Shown piece by piece: positions 7,913-15,392 of a stretch of DNA of 33,452 bases. Numbering within the stretch: the stretch's first letter is position 1; each line of letters starts with the position of its first letter. Below the pieces are notes generated by a model. It made no database searches, was not told where the DNA came from, and saw only the letters and a list, made by a program, of their open reading frames with translations. Location of the stretch: NCBI GenBank assembly GCA_934661165.1, contig CAKUJB010000007.1, positions 1 to 33,452 on the forward strand. Direction: 5' to 3'. The position numbers and the translations under genes are program-made. Source of the stretch: an uncultured Microbacteriaceae bacterium (GTDB lineage Bacteria; Actinomycetota; Actinomycetes; Actinomycetales; Microbacteriaceae).

Positions 7913-7928
7913 TGTTCCACGTGAAACG
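7913..7928. promoter_or_regulatory. parS-like site 1
   Basis: GTTCCACGTGAAAC core, one mismatch from the canonical 14-mer parS core GTTTCACGTGAAAC and 14 of 16 against the full consensus. It lies between the DUF1304 gene and rsmG, about 3 kb from parB and 4.4 kb from oriC. A ParB spreading nucleation site is expected here. Confidence 0.8.
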
Positions 7929-7975
7929 CGCGCGGTGGCCGGCGGCCGCGCCGGGACGCCGACGGGCCTGGCAGG

Positions 7976-8611
7976 ATGTTCGTCGTGCATGACGTCGAGC
8001 CGGAGCCCGCTGTCGCCGCCGAGCTGTTCGGCGAGCGGCTCGAGCTCGCGCGCGCATTCACCGCGGCGCTCGCCGCGCAGGGCGAGCTGCTCGGCCTTAT
8101 CGGCCCCCTTGAGCTCCCCCGGATCTGGACGCGGCACGTGCTCAACTCCGCGCTCGTCGCGGAGCTCGTCCGGCCGGGACTCGTCGGGGATGTCGGCAGC
8201 GGCGCCGGGCTGCCTGGGCTCGTGCTCGCGATCGCGCGGCCCGATTCGCAGTTCGTGCTCATCGAGCCGATGGAGCGCCGGACCGACTGGCTGCAGGCGC
8301 AGGCCGACTCGCTCGGGCTGTCGAATGTGACGGTCGAACGCGCGCGGGCCGAGGATTCGGGATACCGGGGTCGACTCGACCAGGTGACGGCGAGGGCCGT
8401 GTCGGCGCTGAAGACCCTCCTGCCTGCCGTCGCCCCGCTCGTTCGTCCCGGCGGCGAGCTCATCCTCATGAAGGGGGCTCGGGTGGCGGCCGAGCGCGAG
8501 GCGGCAGCAAAACAGATCGCTCGGGCGAGGCTCTCCGAGGTCGAGGTGCTCGAGCTCTCGGCGCCCGGCCTCGCGGAGTCGACTCGCGTCTTCCGGGCGA
8601 TCGTCGGCTGA
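7976..8611 (+). CDS. rsmG: 16S rRNA (guanine-N7) methyltransferase RsmG (GidB)
   Basis: Methylates N7 of the G527-equivalent in 16S rRNA using S-adenosylmethionine. It has 211 residues. Visible motifs are the N-terminal RIWTRHVLNSALVAEL, the SAM-binding loop GDVGSGAGLPGLVLAI (about residues 69-84), the acidic IEPMERRTDWL, and the RAVSALKTLLP segment. All are typical of RsmG. It sits in its usual place before parA-parB, although here a dehydrogenase and a small gene intervene. The start ATG at 7976 is uncertain by a few codons because there is no clear Shine-Dalgarno. Loss of this gene gives low-level streptomycin resistance in other bacteria. Confidence 0.95.
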   Translation: MFVVHDVEPEPAVAAELFGERLELARAFTAALAAQGELLGLIGPLELPRIWTRHVLNSALVAELVRPGLVGDVGSGAGLPGLVLAIARPDSQFVLIEPMERRTDWLQAQADSLGLSNVTVERARAEDSGYRGRLDQVTARAVSALKTLLPAVAPLVRPGGELILMKGARVAAEREAAAKQIARARLSEVEVLELSAPGLAESTRVFRAIVG

Positions 8612-8617
8612 CGACGG

Positions 8618-8633
8618 TGTTCCACGTGGAACA
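8618..8633. promoter_or_regulatory. parS-like site 2 (perfect palindrome)
   Basis: TGTTCCACGTGGAACA is a perfect 16-bp palindrome that differs from the consensus at two symmetric positions. It lies 6 bp after the rsmG stop. Confidence 0.8.
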
Positions 8634-8822
8634 CGGTGCGGCCGGCGGTGCTCGGCGCGACGCGCGATAGGCGGCGCCGGCCTAGTGGCGGCTGGGACGC
8701 GGTCGCGTCCCGATCGCGCCCGCGCAGGAGCAGACGCCGGCCTCCTCGCGGCACCGGTCCGGTAGGACAGTGCCTGGCAGCGCGCGGGCGTACGCGGGCG
8801 GCTCTGTCAAGCACAGTGCGGA

Positions 8823-9673
8823 ATGAACGCCGGTGCGCCAGAGTTGGCTCAGATGACCAGGGCGGCTGGCACACGGCCGCTCGTGACGGAAGGATTCCCA
8901 ACGACATTCCCGGTCCTGCAAGACAAGGTCGGGATCGTCACCGGTGCGGCGATGGGGATGGGCGAGGTCACCGCACGGCTCTTCGCGGAGGCTGGCGCCA
9001 GGGTGATTGTTGCCGACTTCAACGCCGAGAAGGGCGAGGCGGTCGCCGCGGACATCCGGGCCAGTGGCGGCGAGGCGCAGTTCGTGCAAGTCGACATCTC
9101 GAACGGCGCCCAGGCCGAAGCCATGGTGGCGAAGACGGTCGAGCATTACGGCCGACTCGACGTCGCCGTGAACAACGCGGCGCTCTCCCCCGACCAGAAC
9201 CTCACGTCGGAGATCGACGAGGACTACTGGGACCGGCTCATGGCGGTCGACTTCAAGGTCACGGCGCTCACGCAGAAGTACGAGCTCCGCCAGATGATCG
9301 CCCAGGGCGACGGCGGCTCGATCATCAACATCTCCTCGGTGTCGGGCTTCCGGCCGCAACCGACCACCCCGGCGTACGTCGCCGCGAAGCACGGCGTCGT
9401 CGGCCTCACCAAGACCGCCGCGATGGAGAACGGCCCGCACGGCATCCGCGTCAACTCGGTCGCGCCCGGCGCGGTCGACACCCGATGCTCCGGGCTGCGA
9501 TCGAGCAGTTCAACCTCGACCCGGTCGAGTATCCGAAGCAGCTGTCGGTGCTCCACCGCTTCGCGCAGCCGATCGAGATCGCGCAGGCGAGTCTCTGGCT
9601 CGCGAGCGACGCCTCGTCGTACGTCACCGGCACGACCCTCCACGTCGACGGCGGCTACACGGGCGCCATGTAA
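8823..9673 (+). pseudogene. Short-chain dehydrogenase/reductase with a -1 frameshift
   Basis: NAD(P)-dependent SDR. The first frame carries VGIVTGAAMGMGEVTARLF (cofactor-binding TGxxxGxG), the NNAA motif in VAVNNAALSP, the catalytic Ser in INISSVSG and the catalytic YVAAK. At about 9478-9484 the frame breaks. The text up to APGAVDT is followed, in another frame, by the expected continuation PMLRAAIEQF and the normal C terminus ending HVDGGYTGAM at 9673. One extra C in the run at 9481-9483 would restore the whole gene. It is therefore either a recent loss-of-function mutation or a homopolymer sequencing error. The start could instead be the ATG at 8853. The substrate is unknown. It interrupts the usual rsmG-parA neighbourhood. 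Confidence 0.88.
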
Positions 9674-9692
9674 TCGCACTCCGAAGTCCCTC

Positions 9693-9720
9693 GGCCCGGT
9701 TCCCGTAAGGGGGCCGGGCC
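9693..9720. terminator. Strong hairpin after the SDR gene
   Basis: A 12-bp stem (9693-9704 with 9709-9720; the two innermost T positions pair as G-T wobbles) closes a GTAA tetraloop of the GNRA type. It starts 20 nt after the SDR stop, with no T-tract. It probably terminates the SDR transcript, and its last base is the first base of the stop of the convergent small ORF. Confidence 0.65.
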
Positions 9721-9878
9721 TACTTCACTCCGCCCTCGCCGAGCAGCCCGACGAGCTCCTCGATCTGCGCGAGCCACGGGCGCAGCGCATCGGCCGCGGT
9801 GATGGTGAGCACGACGGCCGCGGCGGCGAACAGCGCGACCGAGACGACCGCGAACAGCCACACGACCCGTCTTCGCAC
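9720..9878 (-). CDS. Small single-pass membrane protein, hypothetical
   Basis: A possible 52-residue protein starting at a GTG. RRRVV is followed by a hydrophobic segment of about 20 residues (WLFAVVSVALFAAAAVVLTI) and a short amphipathic tail ending EELVGLLGEGGVK. Positive charge before the segment predicts the N terminus inside. No family is recognised, and no clear Shine-Dalgarno is seen. It converges on the SDR gene, whose terminator hairpin touches its stop. It may be real because the hydrophobic and charge pattern is coherent, but it could be spurious. Confidence 0.45.
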   Translation of the reverse strand: MRRRVVWLFAVVSVALFAAAAVVLTITAADALRPWLAQIEELVGLLGEGGVK

Positions 9879-9910
9879 GCACCAACGGTAGTCGCTCGGC
9901 ACCCCGGCCA

Positions 9911-9996
9911 CTGAGCGAGCCGAAGGGGAGACGATGGGACACCGCCGCGGAGTCGGGGGAGTCCCTTCGTCTCGGGCTGCGCCCTCGCTCAGGGAC
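9911..9996. repeat. Inverted pair of palindromic intergenic repeat units
   Basis: The unit CTGAGCGAG-N8-GAGACGA-TGGGAC at 9911-9940 recurs inverted at 9961-9992 as GTCCCT-TCGTCTC-N10-CTCGCTCAG. The right unit also has its own outer stem (GTCCCT 9961-9966 with AGGGAC 9991-9996) and inner stem (GGGC with GCCC). It resembles a REP/BIME-like element. From memory, similar GAGCGAG...GAGACGA palindromes are common between genes in Micrococcales, but I could not check this. Confidence 0.65.
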
Positions 9997-10062
9997 CGGT
10001 TTACTTCTTGCGGCCCCCCAGCACAGGCTTTCCACACCTAGTACGCCCCGGACCCGAGCGGA

Positions 10063-10078
10063 GGTTTCACGTGAAACA
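10063..10078. promoter_or_regulatory. parS site 3, adjoining the parA start
   Basis: It contains the perfect 14-bp palindrome GTTTCACGTGAAAC (10064-10077) and matches the 16-mer consensus at 15 positions. It ends immediately before the parA ATG at 10079, so ParB bound here would also sit over the parA translation or transcription start, which suggests autoregulation. Confidence 0.93.
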
Positions 10079-10975
<897 letters not shown>

Positions 10976-11041
10976 TGGGACCCGCGGCGTGACGCCGCGC
11001 GGAGCGAACCGGGCGGCACGCCGACCGGAGAGGAGTTCGTG

Positions 11042-12007
11042 ATGGCGGAGCGCAGGCGAGGCGGCCTTGGGCGCGGGATCGGCGCGCTCATCCCGACGAG
11101 CGGTTCGACGAATGCGACGAGCGGGTCCCCCGTCGACGTGTTCTTCCCGGACCGGGCCGCGGCGGCAGCTCAGGAAGCGCTCCTCGAGGTCGACGGCCTG
11201 CGGATCGGCGCGCTCGCGCCCGAGGACATCGTCCCGAACCCGGCGCAGCCGCGGAAGGAGTTCCGCGAGGAGGAGTTCCAGGAGCTCGTCGTCTCGGTCC
11301 GGGAGTTCGGCGTGCTGCAGCCGATCGTCGTGCGTCCGCGTCCCGGCGCGGTGCCGGGGGAGCCGCAGTTCGAGCTCGTCATGGGCGAGCGGCGACTGCG
11401 GGCGAGCATCGCCGCCGGCCTCGCCACGATCCCCGCGGTCATCCGTGAGACCGCGGACGAGGACATGCTCCGCGACGCGCTGCTGGAGAACCTCCATCGT
11501 GCCGAGCTCAATCCGATCGAGGAGGCGGAGGCCTACGCCCAGCTGCTCGAGGACTTCGGGGTGACGCAGGAGCAGCTCGCGTCGCGCATCGGCCGATCGC
11601 GGCCGCAGATCGCCAACACCATCCGCCTCCTCAAGCTCCCGGCGCCGGTGCGTCAGCGCGTCGCGGCCGGGGTGCTCACCGCCGGCCACGCGCGCGCGAT
11701 CCTCGCGGTCCCCGACGAGCCGGGGATGCTCCGACTCGCTGACAAGGTCGTCAACGAGTCGCTCACGGTGCGCGAGACGGAGGTCGCCGCGGGTCTCGCG
11801 GGCGCGCGTTCGAAGCCGGCGGTGAAGCGGCCGAAGGCGGGCGGCCGGCAGGCGCACCTCGATGATCTCGCGCAGCGGATCGGGGACCGGCTCGACACCC
11901 GCGTCCGCATCGCGCTCGGCGCCTCGAAGGGTCGGATCGAGATCGACTTCGCGACGGTCGCGGATCTCACCCGGATCGCGAGCGAGCTCGGGGTCGAGCC
12001 GTCCTGA
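11042..12007 (+). CDS. parB: Chromosome-partitioning protein ParB (Spo0J)
   Basis: CTP-dependent DNA clamp that loads at parS. It has 321 residues and opens AERRRGGLGRGIGALIP, the ParA-interacting N terminus. It continues with DIVPNPAQPRKEF, the C-box/GERR CTPase motif MGERRLRASIAAG and the ENLHRAELNPIEEAEAY segment. A helix-turn-helix (VTQEQLASRIGRSRPQIANT) comes next, then a C-terminal dimerisation domain with the GRIEIDF strand. I chose the ATG at 11042 rather than the adjacent GTG at 11039, because AGGAG at 11031-11035 is then 6 nt away. Three parS-like sites lie within 3.2 kb upstream. Confidence 0.97.
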   Translation: MAERRRGGLGRGIGALIPTSGSTNATSGSPVDVFFPDRAAAAAQEALLEVDGLRIGALAPEDIVPNPAQPRKEFREEEFQELVVSVREFGVLQPIVVRPRPGAVPGEPQFELVMGERRLRASIAAGLATIPAVIRETADEDMLRDALLENLHRAELNPIEEAEAYAQLLEDFGVTQEQLASRIGRSRPQIANTIRLLKLPAPVRQRVAAGVLTAGHARAILAVPDEPGMLRLADKVVNESLTVRETEVAAGLAGARSKPAVKRPKAGGRQAHLDDLAQRIGDRLDTRVRIALGASKGRIEIDFATVADLTRIASELGVEPS

Positions 12008-12105
12008 CGCATGCCGTTAGTGGCGTAAAGGCTCCTGATCAGCACTTCTTCTGATCGGACGACAGTCCACAGGCTCCCGCCGCCTCCTCGGGATATTCCT
12101 CGTGC

Positions 12106-13239
12106 TCAGAGCGTCGCGACGATGCCGGCCTGGATGCGCTCGTGGTCGATCGCGCGGCCGAGCCCGGGCCCGGTGGGGGCGAGCACGCGGCCGTCGACGA
12201 TCTCGATCGGCTCGGCGAGCCCGTAGTTGAAGTGCTCGAAGCCGTAGACCCCGGTGTCCTGGATCGTGAGGATCTCGAAGTACTGGGCATTCGGGATCGC
12301 CATCGCCAGGTGCGCGCCCGCGACATTGCCGGTCGCGTTGAAGCCGTCGTGGATCTCGAAGCCGAGGCGGAAGACCTCGGCGGTGTGCGCGATCTTCATG
12401 ATCGGGGTGATGCCGCCCTTGAAGGCGACGTCGCCGCGCAGATAGTCGGTCGCGCCGTGGAGGATCCACTGTGCGTAGTTGTACGGGCCGCCACCGGTCA
12501 TCTCGGTCGCGAGGATCGGGATCCGCAGCTGCTTGCGCAGCCGCTCGTACCCGTAGATGTCGTCGGCCGGGAGCGGGTCCTCGTACCAGTAGTAGTCGAG
12601 CTCCTCGAGGACGCGGCCCATCGTGAGCGCCTCCTCGTAGGTGTAGACCCGCGGCGAGTCATGCATGAGCCGCATGTCGGGCCCGACGGCCTCGCGCACG
12701 AGCCGGGCGGTGCGGATGTCCTCCGACAGCGGCACGTCGATCCCGCGGAAGCCGCGGGCCTGCGTCGGCGGATGGTACTTGTAGGCGGTGAAGCCGAGCG
12801 ACTGATAGTGCGCCGCCTCGGCCGCGTAGTCCTCCGGACGCTCGTGGTTCCACGACGAGATGTAGGCCGGCACCGAGTGCCGCACGGTGCCGAGGAGCCG
12901 GTGGATCGGCAGGCCCGCGACCTTGCCCATGATGTCCCAGAGCGCGGTGTCGACGGCGCCGATCGCGACGGTCGAGATCATCCGCTCGAGCGGCCAGAGC
13001 TTCGCCCAGATCGCCCCGATGTCGAGCGCGTCGAGCCCGATGAGCATGGGGCGGACGACCTCGGCGAGGGCCTGCGCGACGAGGCGCGGCGAGGTCTGCG
13101 CGCCGCTCACGAAGACGGTGCCCTCGACGCCGCTCTCGGTGACGATCGTCAGCACGCCGAAGGTGCCGCCGGCGCCCCCGCTCGTGAACGGCCGCTCGCG
13201 CTGATGCAGGGCCACGCGGACCTCGGTGATGCGGGTCAT
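12106..13239 (-). CDS. Enolase-superfamily enzyme, mandelate racemase/muconate lactonizing type
   Basis: Mg-dependent enzyme that abstracts a proton alpha to a carboxylate; 377 residues. Metal ligands are D194 (MHDSPRVY), E220 (YWYEDP) and E246 (ATEM). The general-base dyad is D270 (LRGD) and H297 (EIHDGF), and a K-Y-H motif lies at 154-156 on the second barrel strand. Almost all positions match mandelate racemase numbering, so it belongs to the mandelate racemase subgroup. It is most likely an acid-sugar or hydroxyacid dehydratase or a racemase; the substrate is unknown. The start ATG at 13239 has a very strong Shine-Dalgarno (GGAGG and AAGGAG). It is transcribed in the same direction as the LysR gene and divergently from the ten-gene catabolic run, and is presumably part of the same pathway. 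Confidence 0.9.
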   Translation of the reverse strand: MTRITEVRVALHQRERPFTSGGAGGTFGVLTIVTESGVEGTVFVSGAQTSPRLVAQALAEVVRPMLIGLDALDIGAIWAKLWPLERMISTVAIGAVDTALWDIMGKVAGLPIHRLLGTVRHSVPAYISSWNHERPEDYAAEAAHYQSLGFTAYKYHPPTQARGFRGIDVPLSEDIRTARLVREAVGPDMRLMHDSPRVYTYEEALTMGRVLEELDYYWYEDPLPADDIYGYERLRKQLRIPILATEMTGGGPYNYAQWILHGATDYLRGDVAFKGGITPIMKIAHTAEVFRLGFEIHDGFNATGNVAGAHLAMAIPNAQYFEILTIQDTGVYGFEHFNYGLAEPIEIVDGRVLAPTGPGLGRAIDHERIQAGIVATL

Positions 13240-13305
13240 GGCGCTCCTTCCTCCCGGGGCGCCGTCGCCCCGCCGTCAAGACGCTCGTCTCCATCCTGTC
13301 GATTC

Positions 13306-13356
13306 GCGCTTTCGCAATCAAACAGCATTACCCGACCAGAAAGCGCTAGTGACTAG
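13306..13356. promoter_or_regulatory. Inverted repeats upstream of the enolase-superfamily gene
   Basis: GCGCTTTC (13306-13313) and GAAAGCGC (13339-13346) form a perfect 8-bp inverted repeat spaced by 25 nt. They adjoin the palindrome CTAGTGACTAG (13346-13356). The region lies 66-120 bp upstream of the gene start and just after the LysR stop. It could be an operator, a promoter region, or the regulator gene's terminator. Seen in sequence; function inferred. Confidence 0.4.
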
Positions 13357-13369
13357 AGGAATGCGCGGC

Positions 13370-14305
13370 TCACTGCGATGCGCCGAGCCCCCCGGCCGCG
13401 GCGAGCCGGTGCGCGAGCTCGACGATCGCGTGCGTCGCCGGATGCTGCCACCGCCCCTCCGGGAGCACGATGACGACCGAGGTGCCGGCGAGCGGCGGAT
13501 CGAGCGGCACGGTCGTCACGCGCCCGCCGTCGAACGTGCGCCCGGCGGGGAACGGGTTCATGACGAGCGAGTAGCCGAGCCCGCGCGCGACCATCGAGCG
13601 CATGAGCTCGTACTCCCGGGTGCGGTAGCGCACCTTCATATCGGGGCGGAGTCGGCCGAGTGCGGGTGCCGAGAATCGGCGCTGCGGGTTCGACTCGAAG
13701 ACGATCATCGGCTCGTCCTTGAGGTCGTCGATCGACAGGTGCTCCCGCGAGGCGAGAGGGTGCTTCGGGCTCAGCATGGCCCGCAGCTCGGTCTGGTACA
13801 GCGGCCGCATCGCGAGTCCGGCGGGCAGCACTCGACTGCGGGAGAACACGTCGTAGCCGACGAAGCAGTGCAGCTCGCCCGAGAGCATCTGCTCGACGAG
13901 GTCGAGGCTCGAGCCGGTCGTGATCTCGACCGGCGTCTCGGGATGCTGGGCCTCGAACGCCTCGACGAGCTCGGGGAGCAGCACCGCGGAGATCGTCGCG
14001 AAGGCGCCGACGTGCAGCGGGCCCGCGTACTGCTCGCCGCCCTCCGGCCGAGTGCGCAGCAGGTCGTCCGCGTCCCGCAGCACGCGGCGCGCCTCCTTGT
14101 AGAAATGATGCCCGTTCGGGGTGAGCGTCACGCCCCGCGAGCGCTCCCGATGGCACAGCACCGTGCCGAGCGTCTGCTCGAGACTCGTCACCGCTGCGCC
14201 GATCGCGGTGGCCGAGACGTGCGTCTGCCGGGCCGCTTCGGAGATGGAGCCGAGCTCCGCGACGGCGCAGAAGTGCCGGAGCTGGACGAGCGACAGTTCG
14301 GGCAT
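13370..14305 (-). CDS. LysR-family transcriptional regulator
   Basis: A 311-residue activator/repressor. The N-terminal winged helix-turn-helix is SLVQLRHFCAVAELGSISEA, then ARQTHVSATAIGAAVTSLEQ (about residues 5-45). It is followed by a linker helix and an effector-binding periplasmic-protein-like fold (about 90-300: GPLHVGAFATISAVLLPELV, LSGELHCFVGYD). It faces the ten-gene catabolic operon across a 136-bp divergent region, the classical arrangement of a LysR regulator and its target. The inducer is presumably a pathway intermediate or the substrate. Its conserved helix reads SATAIGAAVTSLE, slightly unlike the common QPALS. The family is certain; the target is inferred. Confidence 0.93.
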   Translation of the reverse strand: MPELSLVQLRHFCAVAELGSISEAARQTHVSATAIGAAVTSLEQTLGTVLCHRERSRGVTLTPNGHHFYKEARRVLRDADDLLRTRPEGGEQYAGPLHVGAFATISAVLLPELVEAFEAQHPETPVEITTGSSLDLVEQMLSGELHCFVGYDVFSRSRVLPAGLAMRPLYQTELRAMLSPKHPLASREHLSIDDLKDEPMIVFESNPQRRFSAPALGRLRPDMKVRYRTREYELMRSMVARGLGYSLVMNPFPAGRTFDGGRVTTVPLDPPLAGTSVVIVLPEGRWQHPATHAIVELAHRLAAAGGLGASQ

Positions 14306-14356
14306 TGATACCTACTTCGTAGAGGAACATCGGTACAAATATCTATTTTGCATCGG
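14306..14356. promoter_or_regulatory. Divergent LysR/catabolic-operon control region
   Basis: The only distinctly AT-rich stretch in this block. It holds the dyad CTAC-TTC-GTAG (14312-14322), overlapping a T-N11-A LysR-box pattern (T14309 to A14321). Two direct CATCGG repeats (14328-14333 and 14351-14356, 23 bp apart) flank an A/T-rich core that could hold the -10 of the rightward operon. Suggestive of LysR binding; not proven. Confidence 0.5.
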
Positions 14357-14441
14357 AAGCGCGGCTGGTCACAATGGGCATGCCCGCGAAGCCGCGATGG
14401 CCCCGCGCAGCGAAGCTCGGAATGGAGGTGACCGGACGCCG

Positions 14442-15392
14442 ATGAAGGTGCTCTTCTGGTCAAAGGTCCCGTTCGCACGGACCCAGACGCTCGACGCCCT
14501 GTCGGACCTCGACGGGGTCGAGGTGCAGATGGTCGAGTCGCTCGACGACTGCATCGCCGCCGTCGGCGACGTCGACCTGCTCGTCACGGGCGACGCGCCC
14601 GCCGACGAGGCCGTCCGGGTCCTCGAGGCGCTCCGCGCCGGCGGCCGGGCCGGCGCGATCCACTTCATCTCGGCCGGCCGCGGCGGCTTCGAGGCCGCGG
14701 GCATCCCCGAGGGGATCGCCGTGACCGGGCCGATCGGCGCGAACGCCGCGACCGTCGCGGAGCACGCCGCCGCGCTCACGCTCGCCCTCTACCGCCAGAT
14801 CCCCGCGATCACGCGGGCGACGGCGGACCGCGAGTGGGCGAAGCACCTCGTCCGGGAGCTCAAGTCGCTCGAGGGCGCGCGCGTCCTCATCGTCGGGCTC
14901 GGCCACATCGGTCGCGAGTACGCCGAGCGCATGGGCGCCTTCGGCGCGACGACGATCGGGCTGCAGCGCACCCCGCGTCCCGACGACAGCGTCGCGGAGC
15001 TGCACGGCCTCGACGGCCTCGACGAGCTGCTGCCGACCGTCGATGTCGTCGCGATCACGATCGCGCAGTCCGAGTCGACGACGGGGCTCATCGACGCCCG
15101 CCGTCTCGGTCTCATGCGACCGGGCGCCGTCCTCATCAACGTCGCGCGCGGCGGCATCGTCGACACGCTCGCCCTCGCCGAGGCGCTCGCGGCCGGCACG
15201 ATCGCCGGTGCCGGCGTCGACGTCACCGACCCCGAGCCGCTGCCCGCCGATCACCCGCTCTGGACGGCGCCGAACGTCATCATCTCGCCGCACTTCGCCG
15301 GCGGTGGCAGCCCCATGGCCATGCGCCGGGTCGGGCAGAGCGCCGCGGATCGCGTGCGGGCCATGCAGGAGGAGGCGAAGCACCTTGTCTGA
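14442..15392 (+). CDS. D-isomer-specific 2-hydroxyacid dehydrogenase
   Basis: NAD(P)-dependent oxidoreductase interconverting a 2-oxoacid and a D-2-hydroxyacid; 316 residues. The Rossmann motif is VLIVGLGHIGREY (about 148-160). The catalytic triad is R236 (NVARGG), E265 (DVTDPEPLP) and H284 (ISPHFAGG). The start is the ATG at 14442, because GGAGGTGA at 14424-14431 lies 10 nt upstream. The open frame runs further 5' into the control region without similarity. It is the first gene of the rightward catabolic run and overlaps the next gene by 8 nt. The substrate is unknown; a hydroxyacid generated by this pathway is the natural guess. Confidence 0.9.
   Translation: MKVLFWSKVPFARTQTLDALSDLDGVEVQMVESLDDCIAAVGDVDLLVTGDAPADEAVRVLEALRAGGRAGAIHFISAGRGGFEAAGIPEGIAVTGPIGANAATVAEHAAALTLALYRQIPAITRATADREWAKHLVRELKSLEGARVLIVGLGHIGREYAERMGAFGATTIGLQRTPRPDDSVAELHGLDGLDELLPTVDVVAITIAQSESTTGLIDARRLGLMRPGAVLINVARGGIVDTLALAEALAAGTIAGAGVDVTDPEPLPADHPLWTAPNVIISPHFAGGGSPMAMRRVGQSAADRVRAMQEEAKHLV

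Noticed and set aside
8634..8822. A gene in the gap between rsmG and the SDR gene
   Set aside because: The open frames there give only Arg-rich shadow-like peptides. Apart from the parS-like site at its edge I see nothing.
12037..12056. GATCAG...CTGATC stem-loop after parB as a terminator
   Set aside because: Only a 6-bp stem with an 8-nt loop and no U-tract. Too weak to list as a terminator, although it may contribute.
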